Below are positions 52,314-63,456 of a stretch of DNA of 64,000 bases, in pieces. The DNA lies in the NCBI GenBank assembly GCA_017533795.1, contig JAFWIH010000020.1, positions 73,335 through 137,334 of the forward strand. Direction: 5' to 3'. Position 1 is the stretch's first letter; each line of letters starts with the position of its first letter. The notes beneath the pieces were generated by a model. That model did no database searches. It worked only from the letters and a program-made list of their open reading frames with translations, and was not told where the DNA came from. This DNA comes from Clostridia bacterium. Lineage in GTDB: Bacteria; Bacillota; Clostridia; TANB77; CAG-508. The position numbers were made by a program, and so were the translations under genes.

Positions 52314-55055
52314 CTAGTCGCCTTGTTCAGGTGTTTCAGGTGTTTCTGGAGTTTCTGAACCTTCACTACTTTTTTCTTTTACAGTAACCGTTCTTTTAAC
52401 TGTTGTTGTTACTCCAGATGAATTACTTACTGTATAAGAAATTGTGTAGCTTCCTGCTTTTGTTGTATCAACACTTCCTTTGGTAGTTATTTTACTTGTT
52501 ATATCCCCATCTTTATCGTCTTTAGCTGTTGCACCAGGGTCTGTAAAAGTTTCTCCCACTGTTAGTGTCATTGATGGTTTACCATTTAGCGTTATTTTAG
52601 GTTTTGAATTACTTTGACTTGGAGTTGTTTTTTCTGGTTTAGTTTCTTCTGGTTTATTATGTATATTACAATAATCTTTTGGAGCACCAGATTTTCCTGA
52701 ACCACCTTTTGTATTCCATAAGTTTAATTGTTCTTTTGGAAGACTTCCTCCATAAGTTTTTCTCTCTGTATTTGGACAATACTCGTTTGCTAGTAATCCA
52801 GATTCTGTACATATTTCATATGAACCAGAATGACCTTCACATGCTGTTGGTACTGTTCCTTTTACAAATACTTCTGTACGTTTATTTGTACATCCTGCAC
52901 TTGCAAGTCCTCCAGATGATGTACATATTGTTGCTTCTACAATTCCTTCTGGTCGAATGAAATCTGAATTTGCTAATGGTTTATGTATTGCCTTCATTAC
53001 ATTGCTCCATAATTGTCCTGCTGGGTTTGTTCCACTATAGTTAACCTCTTCATTTATATCAAAGCCATACCACGTTGCTGCAGTATAATAAGGGGTAAAT
53101 CCACATAGCCATCTGTCAAAATCGCTATTTGTTGTACCTGTTTTTGCAGCAGTTTCTATTCCTGGTATTGCACAATATTTTGCTGTTCCTTTTGCTCCAA
53201 CAACAGGTGCTGTTAATATGTTTTTAGCTATATATGCATTTTCTACTGACATTACTCTTTCTGTTCTTTGATTTGGGGTAAGAACAGTTTCTCCATTTGC
53301 GTCTACTACCTTTGTATAGAATGTAGGCTCTATATATACTCCATCATTTGCAATTGTTGCATATGCTCCTGCCATTTCTAGCGGACTTATACCATTTGTA
53401 ATACCTCCAATTGCTAATGATAATCCCTTGTCTTTTGTTTCATCTAAAGTTGTAATTCCCATTTTCTTTAAATATTCAAATGCCTTATCCGTAGTTAGTT
53501 CTGCCATAATTTTTACAAATGGAATGTTCTGAGATGTTTCTATTGCATCTCTAACTGTTACTACACCTCTAAAATAATTATAGTTCTTAGGTTTGTAGTT
53601 TCCAGGGAACTCTGTTTCTGCATCATTATATTCTGTTGCAGCTGTAATAATTCCTTCCTCTAATCCAGGCACTAAATCTGCAATTGGTTTCATAGATGAA
53701 CCAGTTTGACGTGTACTTTGTGTTGCTCTGTTAAGTCCTCTTGAATCTATTTTGTCTCCAAGTCCTCCAGCTACTCCCAATACATATCCTGTTGTATGGT
53801 CTATAATTGCCATTGCAGCTTGACTAGTAGCTGCACTACCATCCTCATTTTTAGATTTTCTAGATTTTATACAATACTTTTCTGTTTTAGCAAATTCTTC
53901 ATCAATAGCTGCTTGTACAGTATCATCTTGTGTTGAGTATATCTTAAGTCCACTACTATATACATAGTTTTCTGCAAGTTGTTTAGATATTTCTTTTTCT
54001 TCTGCAACCTGTTTTACAACTTGATCTAGTAATGCATCTGTGTGATAAGAATATAAATTACCTGTAGTTTGTTTTTTCTCGAATTTTAGTCCTGCTTCTG
54101 CTTCTGCTACAGCTTTGTTGTATTCATCTTCATTTTCAATATATCCTAGTTCTTTCATTTTTGATAATACTGTTAAAACTCTTTTTTTGATTAGTTCTGT
54201 ATGATCTTCTTTTGTACTGTATGGATCATATTTATTAGGAGAATTATTTATTCCTGCTAAAAATGCACATTGTGCTAAGCTTAAATCTTTTGCTGTAGTA
54301 TTAAAATAGTATTCAGCACCAAGTTCTACTCCATAATTTGTTCCACCTACAAATAAAATATTTAAGTATAATTCAAGTATTTCATCTTTAGATAGAATCT
54401 TCTCTACCTGATATGCTTTTGCCCATTCTTTAACTTTTCTAAATATTGATCTATCTGCCTCTTTTGTTATGTTTTTTACTAATTGTTGTGTAATGGTACT
54501 ACCACCATATGATGAACCTTTTTTAGTTACATATGTTAGAATTGCTCCACCTGTTCTTTTAAAGTCTACACCATGGTGTTTGTAAAATCTTTCGTCTTCT
54601 ATTGCAACATATGCTTTTGGCAAATATGCAGACATTTCGTTTATACTTACTATTTTTCTTTTTTCATCACCACTTAAATCTGCTAAAACCTTTGTACCAT
54701 CGCTGTTTACAACTACAGAATTAGATGCAGCAATTTTAAGCTCTTTTTCTTCTATTGTAAAGTCATCACCAAAAAATCCAAATACGTATCCTACAATTAT
54801 TCCTGTTCCTATAATTGTAAATAATAAAATAAGTATAATCATTATTTTTATAAACATTAATAATTTTGGATGTTTATCTTTAAAGCGATTCTTTTTTCCT
54901 TGTCTTTTTCTATCTTTGCCATTTCTATTTTTTCTTTCTTGTGTTGACAAATTTGAATCAGTTCTATTGTGTCTTTTTCCATTTTTTTTGTTTTTAAGAT
55001 CATTTATTGTACTGCCTTTAGTTTTACGTCTTCTATTATTCTTACTACTTGCCAT
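52314..55055 (-). CDS. Class A penicillin-binding protein (bifunctional)
   Basis: 913 aa. A ~60-residue basic cytosolic tail, TM near 67-90, GT51 transglycosylase domain with EDERFYKHHGVDFKR near 150 and GGSTITQQLVKN near 180, and the transpeptidase domain with SSMKPI (SxxK) near 450, SQN near 505 and KTGTT near 640. Then cysteine-containing linkers and one Ig-like (DUF5011-type) domain near 810-885 with KDGDITSKI, and an acidic Pro/Glu end. The Ig domain matches those of the deacetylase at 11374. Builds and cross-links peptidoglycan. Confidence 0.96.
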   Translation of the reverse strand: MASSKNNRRRKTKGSTINDLKNKKNGKRHNRTDSNLSTQERKNRNGKDRKRQGKKNRFKDKHPKLLMFIKIMIILILLFTIIGTGIIVGYVFGFFGDDFTIEEKELKIAASNSVVVNSDGTKVLADLSGDEKRKIVSINEMSAYLPKAYVAIEDERFYKHHGVDFKRTGGAILTYVTKKGSSYGGSTITQQLVKNITKEADRSIFRKVKEWAKAYQVEKILSKDEILELYLNILFVGGTNYGVELGAEYYFNTTAKDLSLAQCAFLAGINNSPNKYDPYSTKEDHTELIKKRVLTVLSKMKELGYIENEDEYNKAVAEAEAGLKFEKKQTTGNLYSYHTDALLDQVVKQVAEEKEISKQLAENYVYSSGLKIYSTQDDTVQAAIDEEFAKTEKYCIKSRKSKNEDGSAATSQAAMAIIDHTTGYVLGVAGGLGDKIDSRGLNRATQSTRQTGSSMKPIADLVPGLEEGIITAATEYNDAETEFPGNYKPKNYNYFRGVVTVRDAIETSQNIPFVKIMAELTTDKAFEYLKKMGITTLDETKDKGLSLAIGGITNGISPLEMAGAYATIANDGVYIEPTFYTKVVDANGETVLTPNQRTERVMSVENAYIAKNILTAPVVGAKGTAKYCAIPGIETAAKTGTTNSDFDRWLCGFTPYYTAATWYGFDINEEVNYSGTNPAGQLWSNVMKAIHKPLANSDFIRPEGIVEATICTSSGGLASAGCTNKRTEVFVKGTVPTACEGHSGSYEICTESGLLANEYCPNTERKTYGGSLPKEQLNLWNTKGGSGKSGAPKDYCNIHNKPEETKPEKTTPSQSNSKPKITLNGKPSMTLTVGETFTDPGATAKDDKDGDITSKITTKGSVDTTKAGSYTISYTVSNSSGVTTTVKRTVTVKEKSSEGSETPETPETPEQGD

Positions 55056-55125
55056 AGATTTTTCCTCCTTGACGCTTTCTATTATATTATACTTTTGTAT
55101 AAATTAAAAGAGGTTTGTTTAAAAT

Positions 55126-55992
55126 TTAAAACAATTTTCCATTAATCCCGTATAATTCCTTAATTTTATAATGACCATAAGTAATATTGCGTCTTATATT
55201 TGCAAAAGAGTCTTTTCTATATATACTTTCTTCTAGCAAATCTTTTATATAATAATTTCTAATTTTTTCAAAGCCAAAATAGTCGTCTGCTCTTGTTGAA
55301 TATATTTCATAATCATTAACTACTAGTCCATTAAATCTCTTTTTATTAATTCTAATTTTATCCTGTAAATTAACAATTATTGCCTCATCATAAATATTGT
55401 ACTGGTTAAGTTGCCTCTCTGAAAAATCGAAGTTTAAAATAATTTTTGATTTTAACAAACTTTTTCTTTTATTGTCTGAAACTGTAATAGTCATTCCATA
55501 TTCATCAAAAATTTTTTCTTCTAAATTTTTAAATTCATTTATTTGCTTTGTTATAATATTAATTCCTTTATATTCACTTGCTAATATTTTTATGGTTTCT
55601 GTTACTTCACTTGAAATATAATTTGTTAGTATTGTAATATCTGTTTCTTCTTTTTTTAAATTCTGTTTTTTTAATATGTATTCTAATGTTTCACATGCCA
55701 TATATTTCTGCAGCCATTTACCATCGAAAGTGTTTACAGCACACTCATACATCTTATTATAAAAGAGTTTGTTGTTTTGTATATTTTTGCTAAGTACGAC
55801 CCTATTTACACCATTTTTCTGACATTTTTTTCTTATTGTTTTTGCAAGTTTTTCAGCCTGTTTTTCTGTTGAATTATCTTTAATAGGTTGCACAAGAATT
55901 TGGTCGTTCTGGATCATGCTTATATTGAATAACTGTTTAAAAAAATTAGGCTTGTCATCTTCTTTAACAAAATACGCTTTAATTATTATCAC
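55126..55992 (-). CDS. Conserved-looking cytosolic protein, unknown function
   Basis: 288 aa with no TM or signal. The central part (about 115-220) reads as a Rossmann-like alternation (TDITILTNYISSEVTETI, GINIITKQ, GMTITVSDNKRKSLLKSKIILNFDF), with helical flanks. The same layout is seen in an uncharacterised Clostridia family. The annotated start is a GTG that overlaps its own ribosome site AAAGAGGTG; the true start may be a non-standard ATA/ATT a few codons later, with the same protein. Lies between the PBP gene and a terminator. Confidence 0.7.
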   Translation of the reverse strand: MIIIKAYFVKEDDKPNFFKQLFNISMIQNDQILVQPIKDNSTEKQAEKLAKTIRKKCQKNGVNRVVLSKNIQNNKLFYNKMYECAVNTFDGKWLQKYMACETLEYILKKQNLKKEETDITILTNYISSEVTETIKILASEYKGINIITKQINEFKNLEEKIFDEYGMTITVSDNKRKSLLKSKIILNFDFSERQLNQYNIYDEAIIVNLQDKIRINKKRFNGLVVNDYEIYSTRADDYFGFEKIRNYYIKDLLEESIYRKDSFANIRRNITYGHYKIKELYGINGKLF

Positions 55993-56040
55993 CTCTTTTA
56001 TATTTGTATGTGCTAGCTAATGTTTATAGAACTTTTTTAA

Positions 56041-56092
56041 AAAATCCGGTCAAACAGGAACGTCCTTTTTGACCGCCCTTTGACCGGATTTT
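56041..56092 (-). terminator. Compound hairpin/REP-like terminator of the GH18 gene
   Basis: Outer 14-bp stem AAAATCCGGTCAAA/TTTGACCGGATTTT, with an inner AGGA-ACG-TCCT hairpin and a third TTTTGACC copy that could compete for the same GGTCAAA. On the minus strand it is followed by TTTAAAAAAG. It touches the GH18 stop codon. Confidence 0.75.
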
Positions 56093-57766
56093 TCATTTGT
56101 TTAGTCCATCTTTTATTATTTCCCATATATCTTCTGTTTCTCTATCTTTTGTCCACTCTGCAATTCCTCCAAGATTATATTGTTCAATTAAAGATACCTT
56201 CTCTTTTATAGATTTTGCATCTTCTATCCACATTTTTTTAGTTGCATTTCCTTCAGTGTATTCAACATAGTCCTGTTTTAATGTATCATTCCACTGCCTT
56301 TCTACATTGCTTGGTATTGTTTTGTCTATTTCATTCATATTAACATTTTTACTTGTTATGTCTCCATTTCTGTCTACCCATAATTTTGTGTAGAATGGTA
56401 CTGCAAGTATAATTTTATTTGATTTGATTTCTTCAGTTTCTATAAATTTTTTTAAATTAGTTTCAACCCAGTTATAACCTGCAGTTGTGCCAACTTTTTG
56501 GCCTGTATTTTGGTCATATGCCATAAATACTATGTAGTCTGCTGCATCTCCTAAAACATTTCTATCAAAACACAATGACCATGTAGCCGAACCATCTGGT
56601 GCTGTTACATCAACAGTAGTCATACATCCAATTTCTTTCATTCTAGGTTCTAATTCTATTATAAATCTTGAAAAAACATCTTTATCCTCTTCATACATGT
56701 ATTCAAAATCTATATTTACACCATCTAGTTTATATTCAACACATTTGTCAACTATTGTTTCTATTACTTTTTGACGAGTTTCATAGCTGTTTAAGATTTT
56801 AGATCTTACATCTATACCATCATTTGAATTAGATGACACCATCGGCCATACTTTATATCCGTTGTCATGAGCCCATTTTATATATTTTTCTCCATTAGTG
56901 CCAACATTTTCTTGAAACTGTCCCTTTGAATTTATATTGAAAAATGCTGGTGAAACAACATTTACACCCTCTATTGTTGTTCCTGTTCTATCTGGTGCTG
57001 TATGATATTCTGAGAAGTAATCCCAAACCATGTTTACCTTACCATCTATTTGTTTTTCTTCTTTCATTGCTTCTCTAACTGTATCAAAATTTGCAAGTTT
57101 GCTCTTTTTTACAAATCCTATTTTTCCATCTTGTGTCCTTACTTTTGCCCAGCCTTTGTCTGCATCAGCAACAAATATAAGCCAATTGCCTTTTTTTACT
57201 TTTTCTATGCTTCTAGAAAACATACTTGCTTTGTTTTTAATTTTTATAGTTTTTGCTGCATACGCTTTTGTTTGTTCTCTATCTAGTGAATCCAATGTTA
57301 CAATATTAGTACTTTCTATGTAATTCACTTCTATATTGTATACATCTTTTAGTTCAGACATTGGTAAATAAATAGTATCATTAGCTTCTTTTAATGTTGA
57401 ATTAATTTGTTTATTTGATCCATTTATTTCTATTGTTTTATTATCAGGTTCTATTGCTGCAATTTTCTTCTCGTATGTTGTTATAATTTTATTTGTGCTT
57501 TCATCTTGAGTTATATATTTATCAAAAAAGTTTTTTACATCTTCTTTCGCAATAAAAATAACGTCATCTTCAATTATAACTTCTTTTTTTAATCTTGCTG
57601 TTACATTATTATTGTTTATAATAAGATTTGTGCTTTCTGGTCTTGCGTTTTTAATGTGATTAAAAACAGCTATTCCTATAAAGAATATTACTACTATTAT
57701 AATAAATACTATAGCAATTTTAATTAGCGGTTTTGATTGTACTTCTCTTTTTTCTCTTCTGCTCAT
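56093..57766 (-). CDS. GH18-family glycoside hydrolase with SH3b and membrane anchor
   Basis: 557 aa. A cytosolic basic tail and TM (about 17-37) anchor an extracellular chain: a copper-amine-oxidase-N-like region (about 50-165), an SH3b domain (about 170-225, WLIFVADADKGWAKVRTQDGKIGFVKKSKL) and a C-terminal GH18 TIM barrel (about 240-555). The catalytic DxxDxDxE motif reads DGVNIDFEYM near 343. Similar to YaaH/YdhD-type wall or spore glycan hydrolases. It follows lexA by 12 nt and is probably co-transcribed. Confidence 0.9.
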   Translation of the reverse strand: MSRREKREVQSKPLIKIAIVFIIIVVIFFIGIAVFNHIKNARPESTNLIINNNNVTARLKKEVIIEDDVIFIAKEDVKNFFDKYITQDESTNKIITTYEKKIAAIEPDNKTIEINGSNKQINSTLKEANDTIYLPMSELKDVYNIEVNYIESTNIVTLDSLDREQTKAYAAKTIKIKNKASMFSRSIEKVKKGNWLIFVADADKGWAKVRTQDGKIGFVKKSKLANFDTVREAMKEEKQIDGKVNMVWDYFSEYHTAPDRTGTTIEGVNVVSPAFFNINSKGQFQENVGTNGEKYIKWAHDNGYKVWPMVSSNSNDGIDVRSKILNSYETRQKVIETIVDKCVEYKLDGVNIDFEYMYEEDKDVFSRFIIELEPRMKEIGCMTTVDVTAPDGSATWSLCFDRNVLGDAADYIVFMAYDQNTGQKVGTTAGYNWVETNLKKFIETEEIKSNKIILAVPFYTKLWVDRNGDITSKNVNMNEIDKTIPSNVERQWNDTLKQDYVEYTEGNATKKMWIEDAKSIKEKVSLIEQYNLGGIAEWTKDRETEDIWEIIKDGLNK

Positions 57767-57778
57767 AAGTTTTTCTCC

Positions 57779-58429
57779 TTACATTTTTCTAAATACGCCT
57801 GCCACTTTTCCTAATATATTACATGTTGGAACAATTATTGGATCCATTGTAGAGTTTTCTGGTTGTAATCTTATATGGTCCTTTTCTTTATAAAATGTTT
57901 TTACTGTTGCTTCGTCTTCAATTAATGCAACTACTATTTCCCCATTACGTGCATCACTTTGTTTCTTTACTAATATATAATCTCCATCCAATATTCCTGC
58001 TTCTATCATGCTCTCACCTCTAACTGTAAGCATGAAGCTTTCTGAATTTCCAACAAAGTCTATTGGAATTGGGAATGTATCTGTTATGTTTTCTACTGCA
58101 AGTATTGGTGCACCAGCTGTTATTTTTCCTACAATTGGAACATCTACTAATTCTTTTTGGGTATAAAAATCTTTGCTTGATTTTATTTTTGTTTCTCCTC
58201 CAGCACCTTTTAAAAGTTTTAAAGTTCTACCTTTTTTATCTTGTTTTTTTATATATCCTTTTTCTTCTAGCTTGGCTAAATATCCATGAACAGTTGCTGT
58301 AGAACTTAGTCCAACAGCTTTACCAATTTCTCTAACTGATGGTGGATATCCGTCTGTCATTATTTGTTTTTCAATAAATTTTAATATAGCTTTTTCTCTC
58401 TTATTGATTTCTGAAGGTTTTCTTCCCAT
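57779..58429 (-). CDS. lexA: SOS-response repressor LexA
   Basis: 216 aa. N-terminal winged helix ([32 protein letters not shown]), then the self-cleavage site in GKITAGAPI (Ala-Gly), catalytic Ser in [11 protein letters not shown] and catalytic Lys in [11 protein letters not shown]. All peptidase residues are intact. The ATG at 58429 is supported by AGGAG 8 nt upstream; a GTG at 58438 overlaps it. Its own promoter is consensus; no clear LexA box is seen there. Confidence 0.97.
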   Translation of the reverse strand: MGRKPSEINKREKAILKFIEKQIMTDGYPPSVREIGKAVGLSSTATVHGYLAKLEEKGYIKKQDKKGRTLKLLKGAGGETKIKSSKDFYTQKELVDVPIVGKITAGAPILAVENITDTFPIPIDFVGNSESFMLTVRGESMIEAGILDGDYILVKKQSDARNGEIVVALIEDEATVKTFYKEKDHIRLQPENSTMDPIIVPTCNILGKVAGVFRKM

Positions 58430-58460
58430 TTTTATCACTCCTATTTTTATTTATGTGCCT

Positions 58461-58489
58461 ATCATATCATACAAACAAACGGATGTCAA
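58461..58489 (-). promoter_or_regulatory. Promoter of lexA
   Basis: Perfect TTGACA (58489-58484), exact 17-nt spacer, TATGAT (58466-58461). The -35/-10 interval contains CGTTTGTTTG, which is at best a weak LexA half-site. Confidence 0.8.
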
Positions 58490-58517
58490 ACAAAAGTTTT
58501 AATTTTTTTGTATTTTT

Positions 58518-60846
<2,329 letters not shown>

Positions 60847-60923
60847 TATATTCACGCTCCTTAATCTATGGTTATTATTATATTATAGATTATGAAATTT
60901 ATCAATACCAAGCGAAAAATTAT

Positions 60924-60949
60924 GGGGCGTTCGAATATTCGAACGCCCC
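60924..60949 (-). terminator. GC-rich perfect palindrome terminator
   Basis: A 26-bp perfect palindrome GGGGCGTTCGAA-TA-TTCGAACGCCCC is followed on the minus strand by ATAATTTTTCG, after the MBL-fold gene. Its GC content is far above the local average. Confidence 0.85.
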
Positions 60950-60958
60950 CAAAAAGAG

Positions 60959-62389
60959 TTACTCAAACTTGGTTGATAGTGTTTTGGCAAGTCCATATGG
61001 ATTTACTCTGAAGAAGTATCGTCTCCCTAGGATGCCAACATCCTTAGTATCAACGCAATCAACAATACGATCAGCAAATTGTTCTTTCACCTCTGGTTCT
61101 CCGTGGTTTACTAGGACTAGTTTTAGATTTTTAAATTGATTTAAAAAATCTATCATTTCATCTGCTTTAGCGTGTGCGGAATACTCTGTTGTGTATTCTA
61201 CCTTCGCAAGTTTCTTAGCAACTATTCCAGCTACTTCAACAGCAGAATTTTCCGGGGCTTCTTTAAGCCTAGCTCCAAGTGTACCTTCTGCAGTATATCC
61301 AGTAAAATGGATAAGAGCTCCTTTTCTCCTAATATACTGTGAAATATACGCTTGAGCAGGGCCATAAGATCCCATTCCCGAAGTGGTTAAAACAATTTTA
61401 CATGTATTGCTATTTAACACTTCTCCTCTTGTTACTTTGTCTACGAATGTTAGATTTTTAGGAAGAAAGTCTTTCATTTCTTCTTTTATATCTAACCCTC
61501 GTCCACCACTTGCAATATATAGGTGTGTATACCGTATTGCAAGTTTTCCGTCAAAGTAAATAGGTATTTCTGGATTTAGTTCTCCGCTATCTTGCATGAG
61601 TCTTAGCTCATACAAGATTTCTTGTGATCTACCAAGTGAAAACACAGGTGCTATAACTGTTCCACCTTGTTCAATGCACTTTAGGATGTTTTCCTTAAAA
61701 CATGGATGAATTTCTTCTGAATCCATATCACCATAGGTAGATTCTTGAACAATGGTTAATGGTAGCTCCAAAATTCTTTCAGGTACAGGCTCTACATTAA
61801 AGAATACATTTTCCCCTTTATAGTCTCCTGTAAACAGAAGATTTATATCATCATAACCAGGATATGTAATTCTAACAAATACAAGAGCTGCACCTATCAG
61901 GTGACCATTCTTTAAGAAAGTAACATATACATTTTCGTGAACCTGTATTTCTTTGCCATACTCACAGCCCTTTACAAGACTTAAGGCATTAGATACATCT
62001 TCACTTTTGTATATCACTTTTATGTGTTTTCGCTTTGCTACATCTTTTAGAACTTTATGACAATCCCAAAGTGAAAGTGGCAAAAGCTTTCTTGTAGATT
62101 CTGTTGTATAAATGTAATTGTTAAATCCTTTCTTTACCAAAAGAGGTAAACGCCCAATATGGTCCACATGATTGTGGGTTACCAGACAAAAGTCTAATTT
62201 GTCTGGGTCGAACGGAAAATCTTCATTATAATTGTCATCTCCCTTTTCTTGAAACAGACCACAGTCAACTGTAAATCTAATTCTTGGATAATCAGGATTA
62301 GGTAGCCTTACTATTACAAGATTACATGATCCTGTCACCCCAGGGTTCATCGCCATAATGTCGGCATAGAACCGTTCTTTACTTCCCAT
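60959..62389 (-). CDS. Beta-CASP metallo-beta-lactamase-fold RNA-processing-type nuclease
   Basis: 476 aa. MBL zinc motif THNHVDHIG near 71-79, further ligand segments GHLIGAA near 162 and LLFTGDYKG near 185, and the beta-CASP insert (about 220-395) with STYGD, the VFSLGRSQEIL loop and a C-terminal HAKADEM zinc His. This is the CPSF73/Ysh1/RNase J-like superfamily; the RNA substrate is unknown. It has its own promoter, a leader palindrome and a GC-rich terminator; codon use is less AT-rich than its neighbours. Confidence 0.88.
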   Translation of the reverse strand: MGSKERFYADIMAMNPGVTGSCNLVIVRLPNPDYPRIRFTVDCGLFQEKGDDNYNEDFPFDPDKLDFCLVTHNHVDHIGRLPLLVKKGFNNYIYTTESTRKLLPLSLWDCHKVLKDVAKRKHIKVIYKSEDVSNALSLVKGCEYGKEIQVHENVYVTFLKNGHLIGAALVFVRITYPGYDDINLLFTGDYKGENVFFNVEPVPERILELPLTIVQESTYGDMDSEEIHPCFKENILKCIEQGGTVIAPVFSLGRSQEILYELRLMQDSGELNPEIPIYFDGKLAIRYTHLYIASGGRGLDIKEEMKDFLPKNLTFVDKVTRGEVLNSNTCKIVLTTSGMGSYGPAQAYISQYIRRKGALIHFTGYTAEGTLGARLKEAPENSAVEVAGIVAKKLAKVEYTTEYSAHAKADEMIDFLNQFKNLKLVLVNHGEPEVKEQFADRIVDCVDTKDVGILGRRYFFRVNPYGLAKTLSTKFE

Positions 62390-62409
62390 ATATAACTCCT
62401 TTTCTTTCC

Positions 62410-62431
62410 CATTGAATCACTTGATTCAATG
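62410..62431. promoter_or_regulatory. Perfect inverted repeat in the beta-CASP gene leader
   Basis: CATTGAATCA-CT-TGATTCAATG, a perfect 10-bp inverted repeat, lies between the predicted transcription start and the ribosome site. It could be a repressor operator or an RNA hairpin affecting translation. Confidence 0.6.
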
Positions 62432-62455
62432 ATTGCCTAATATAATAGCAATATT

Positions 62456-62484
62456 ATTTTATCATGGTTATTTATTTATGTCAA
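62456..62484 (-). promoter_or_regulatory. Promoter of the beta-CASP gene
   Basis: Perfect TTGACA (62484-62479), exact 17-nt spacer, TAAAAT (62461-62456). Confidence 0.8.
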
Positions 62485-62506
62485 TTAATGTTTAGCTTTT
62501 ATATAA

Positions 62507-62553
62507 AAGGAACACATACTTTTACGAAATTTCATAAAAGTATGTGCTTCCTT
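62507..62553 (-). terminator. Terminator of the sortase-like gene
   Basis: A long hairpin: AAGGAA-ACATACTTTTA pairs with TAAAAGTATGT-TTCCTT (one mismatch/bulge) around a 10-nt loop and is followed on the minus strand by TTTATATAAAAG. Confidence 0.85.
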
Positions 62554-62569
62554 AGAAAATACTGTACTT

Positions 62570-63283
62570 CTAGCAGGGCTCCCAAAGGGTAACTGTTACA
62601 CTCTGCCAGCCTTCAGGATTACAAGTGTACATATATAATATGTTTTCATCAATACATGTAACTTTTCTTCCTTGACTATCAGTTATGTAATATCTGTCAT
62701 TAGTTGCATTTCTATCTACATAAGTACAAATGTAATCACTTTCTGTACCATCCGATTGTAGAATTTTTGCTACCATTCCTGGTGTAACATAATACAGAGC
62801 ATCAAATCCCTGATAATTATGATCCCCTATTCCAAGCGATAAATCTCCTTCATCCCGAAAATCAAATAGACAAGCACTGTCTGGCAAATCTACATAGTAT
62901 TGAAACAAATTCACATCGCATACTGCAAGATTTAAAGGAACACTAATTCCAACATCTTCTATAATGAGTCTCCCGGCATCACCATACGTCAGCTCTTCTT
63001 CAGGTTCTTCATCATATTCTTTCTCATCTGGTAACTCAGCATTCTCATTTTTGTCAGATGTGTTCTCCTCTTCATCATCCTGCACTTGAATTGATTCAAC
63101 TTTATTATTGATTTTTCCAAAAGTAGTCTTTGATTGTTGAATTACATTCTCCTCAATTTTTTGGATAGTCTTTCCAGGTAGAAGCTCTGTTGTCTCTTTT
63201 TGTTCTTTAGCATTACTATAAATATTGCTAGTAAAAGCAAATATTACAATAAGTATAATAACTGCTAAGATCTTTTTGAGCAT
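62570..63283 (-). CDS. Sortase-like secreted protein lacking the usual Arg
   Basis: 237 aa: signal/anchor helix (about 1-24), an acidic low-complexity linker (about 65-100) and a C-terminal domain (about 105-237) with sortase-like beta structure. GDHNYQG supplies the catalytic-like His and LYMYTCNPEGW the Cys, but the position of the conserved Arg reads SVTVTLW, so the canonical triad is incomplete. Ends in a Cys (EPC). Possibly a modified transpeptidase or pseudoenzyme. The ATG at 63283 follows AAAGG. It has its own promoter with a palindrome at +1. Confidence 0.75.
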   Translation of the reverse strand: MLKKILAVIILIVIFAFTSNIYSNAKEQKETTELLPGKTIQKIEENVIQQSKTTFGKINNKVESIQVQDDEEENTSDKNENAELPDEKEYDEEPEEELTYGDAGRLIIEDVGISVPLNLAVCDVNLFQYYVDLPDSACLFDFRDEGDLSLGIGDHNYQGFDALYYVTPGMVAKILQSDGTESDYICTYVDRNATNDRYYITDSQGRKVTCIDENILYMYTCNPEGWQSVTVTLWEPC

Positions 63284-63325
63284 TCCGTTTCCTTTCACAC
63301 GTAATCACAGTATTTTCATTACCAA

Positions 63326-63341
63326 GTACTATATTTAGTAC
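63326..63341. promoter_or_regulatory. Palindrome at the sortase-like gene's transcription start
   Basis: GTACTA-AATA-TAGTAC (minus strand), a 6-bp inverted repeat, overlaps the expected +1. The position suits a repressor operator. Confidence 0.5.
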
Positions 63342-63349
63342 ATATGTCT

Positions 63350-63378
63350 ATTATACCATTATTTTTATTCTTTTTCAA
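63350..63378 (-). promoter_or_regulatory. Promoter of the sortase-like gene
   Basis: TTGAAA (63378-63373), exact 17-nt spacer, TATAAT (63355-63350). Confidence 0.8.
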
Positions 63379-63405
63379 ATTATGTAGACTTTTATTTTAA
63401 ATACT

Positions 63406-63448
63406 AAAAAATGAGATAAAAACTATTTTATTTTTTATCTCATTTTTT
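63406..63448 (-). terminator. Terminator of rplS
   Basis: A 17-bp stem around ATGAGATAAAAA and its complement with a ~9-nt loop, followed on the minus strand by TTTTTTAGTA. Confidence 0.85.
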
Positions 63449-63456
63449 AATTTTTA

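Noticed and set aside
58461..58500. LexA autoregulation box at the lexA promoter
   Set aside because: CGTTTGTTTG gives no symmetrical match to CGAAC-N4-GTTCG, so autoregulation is not claimed.
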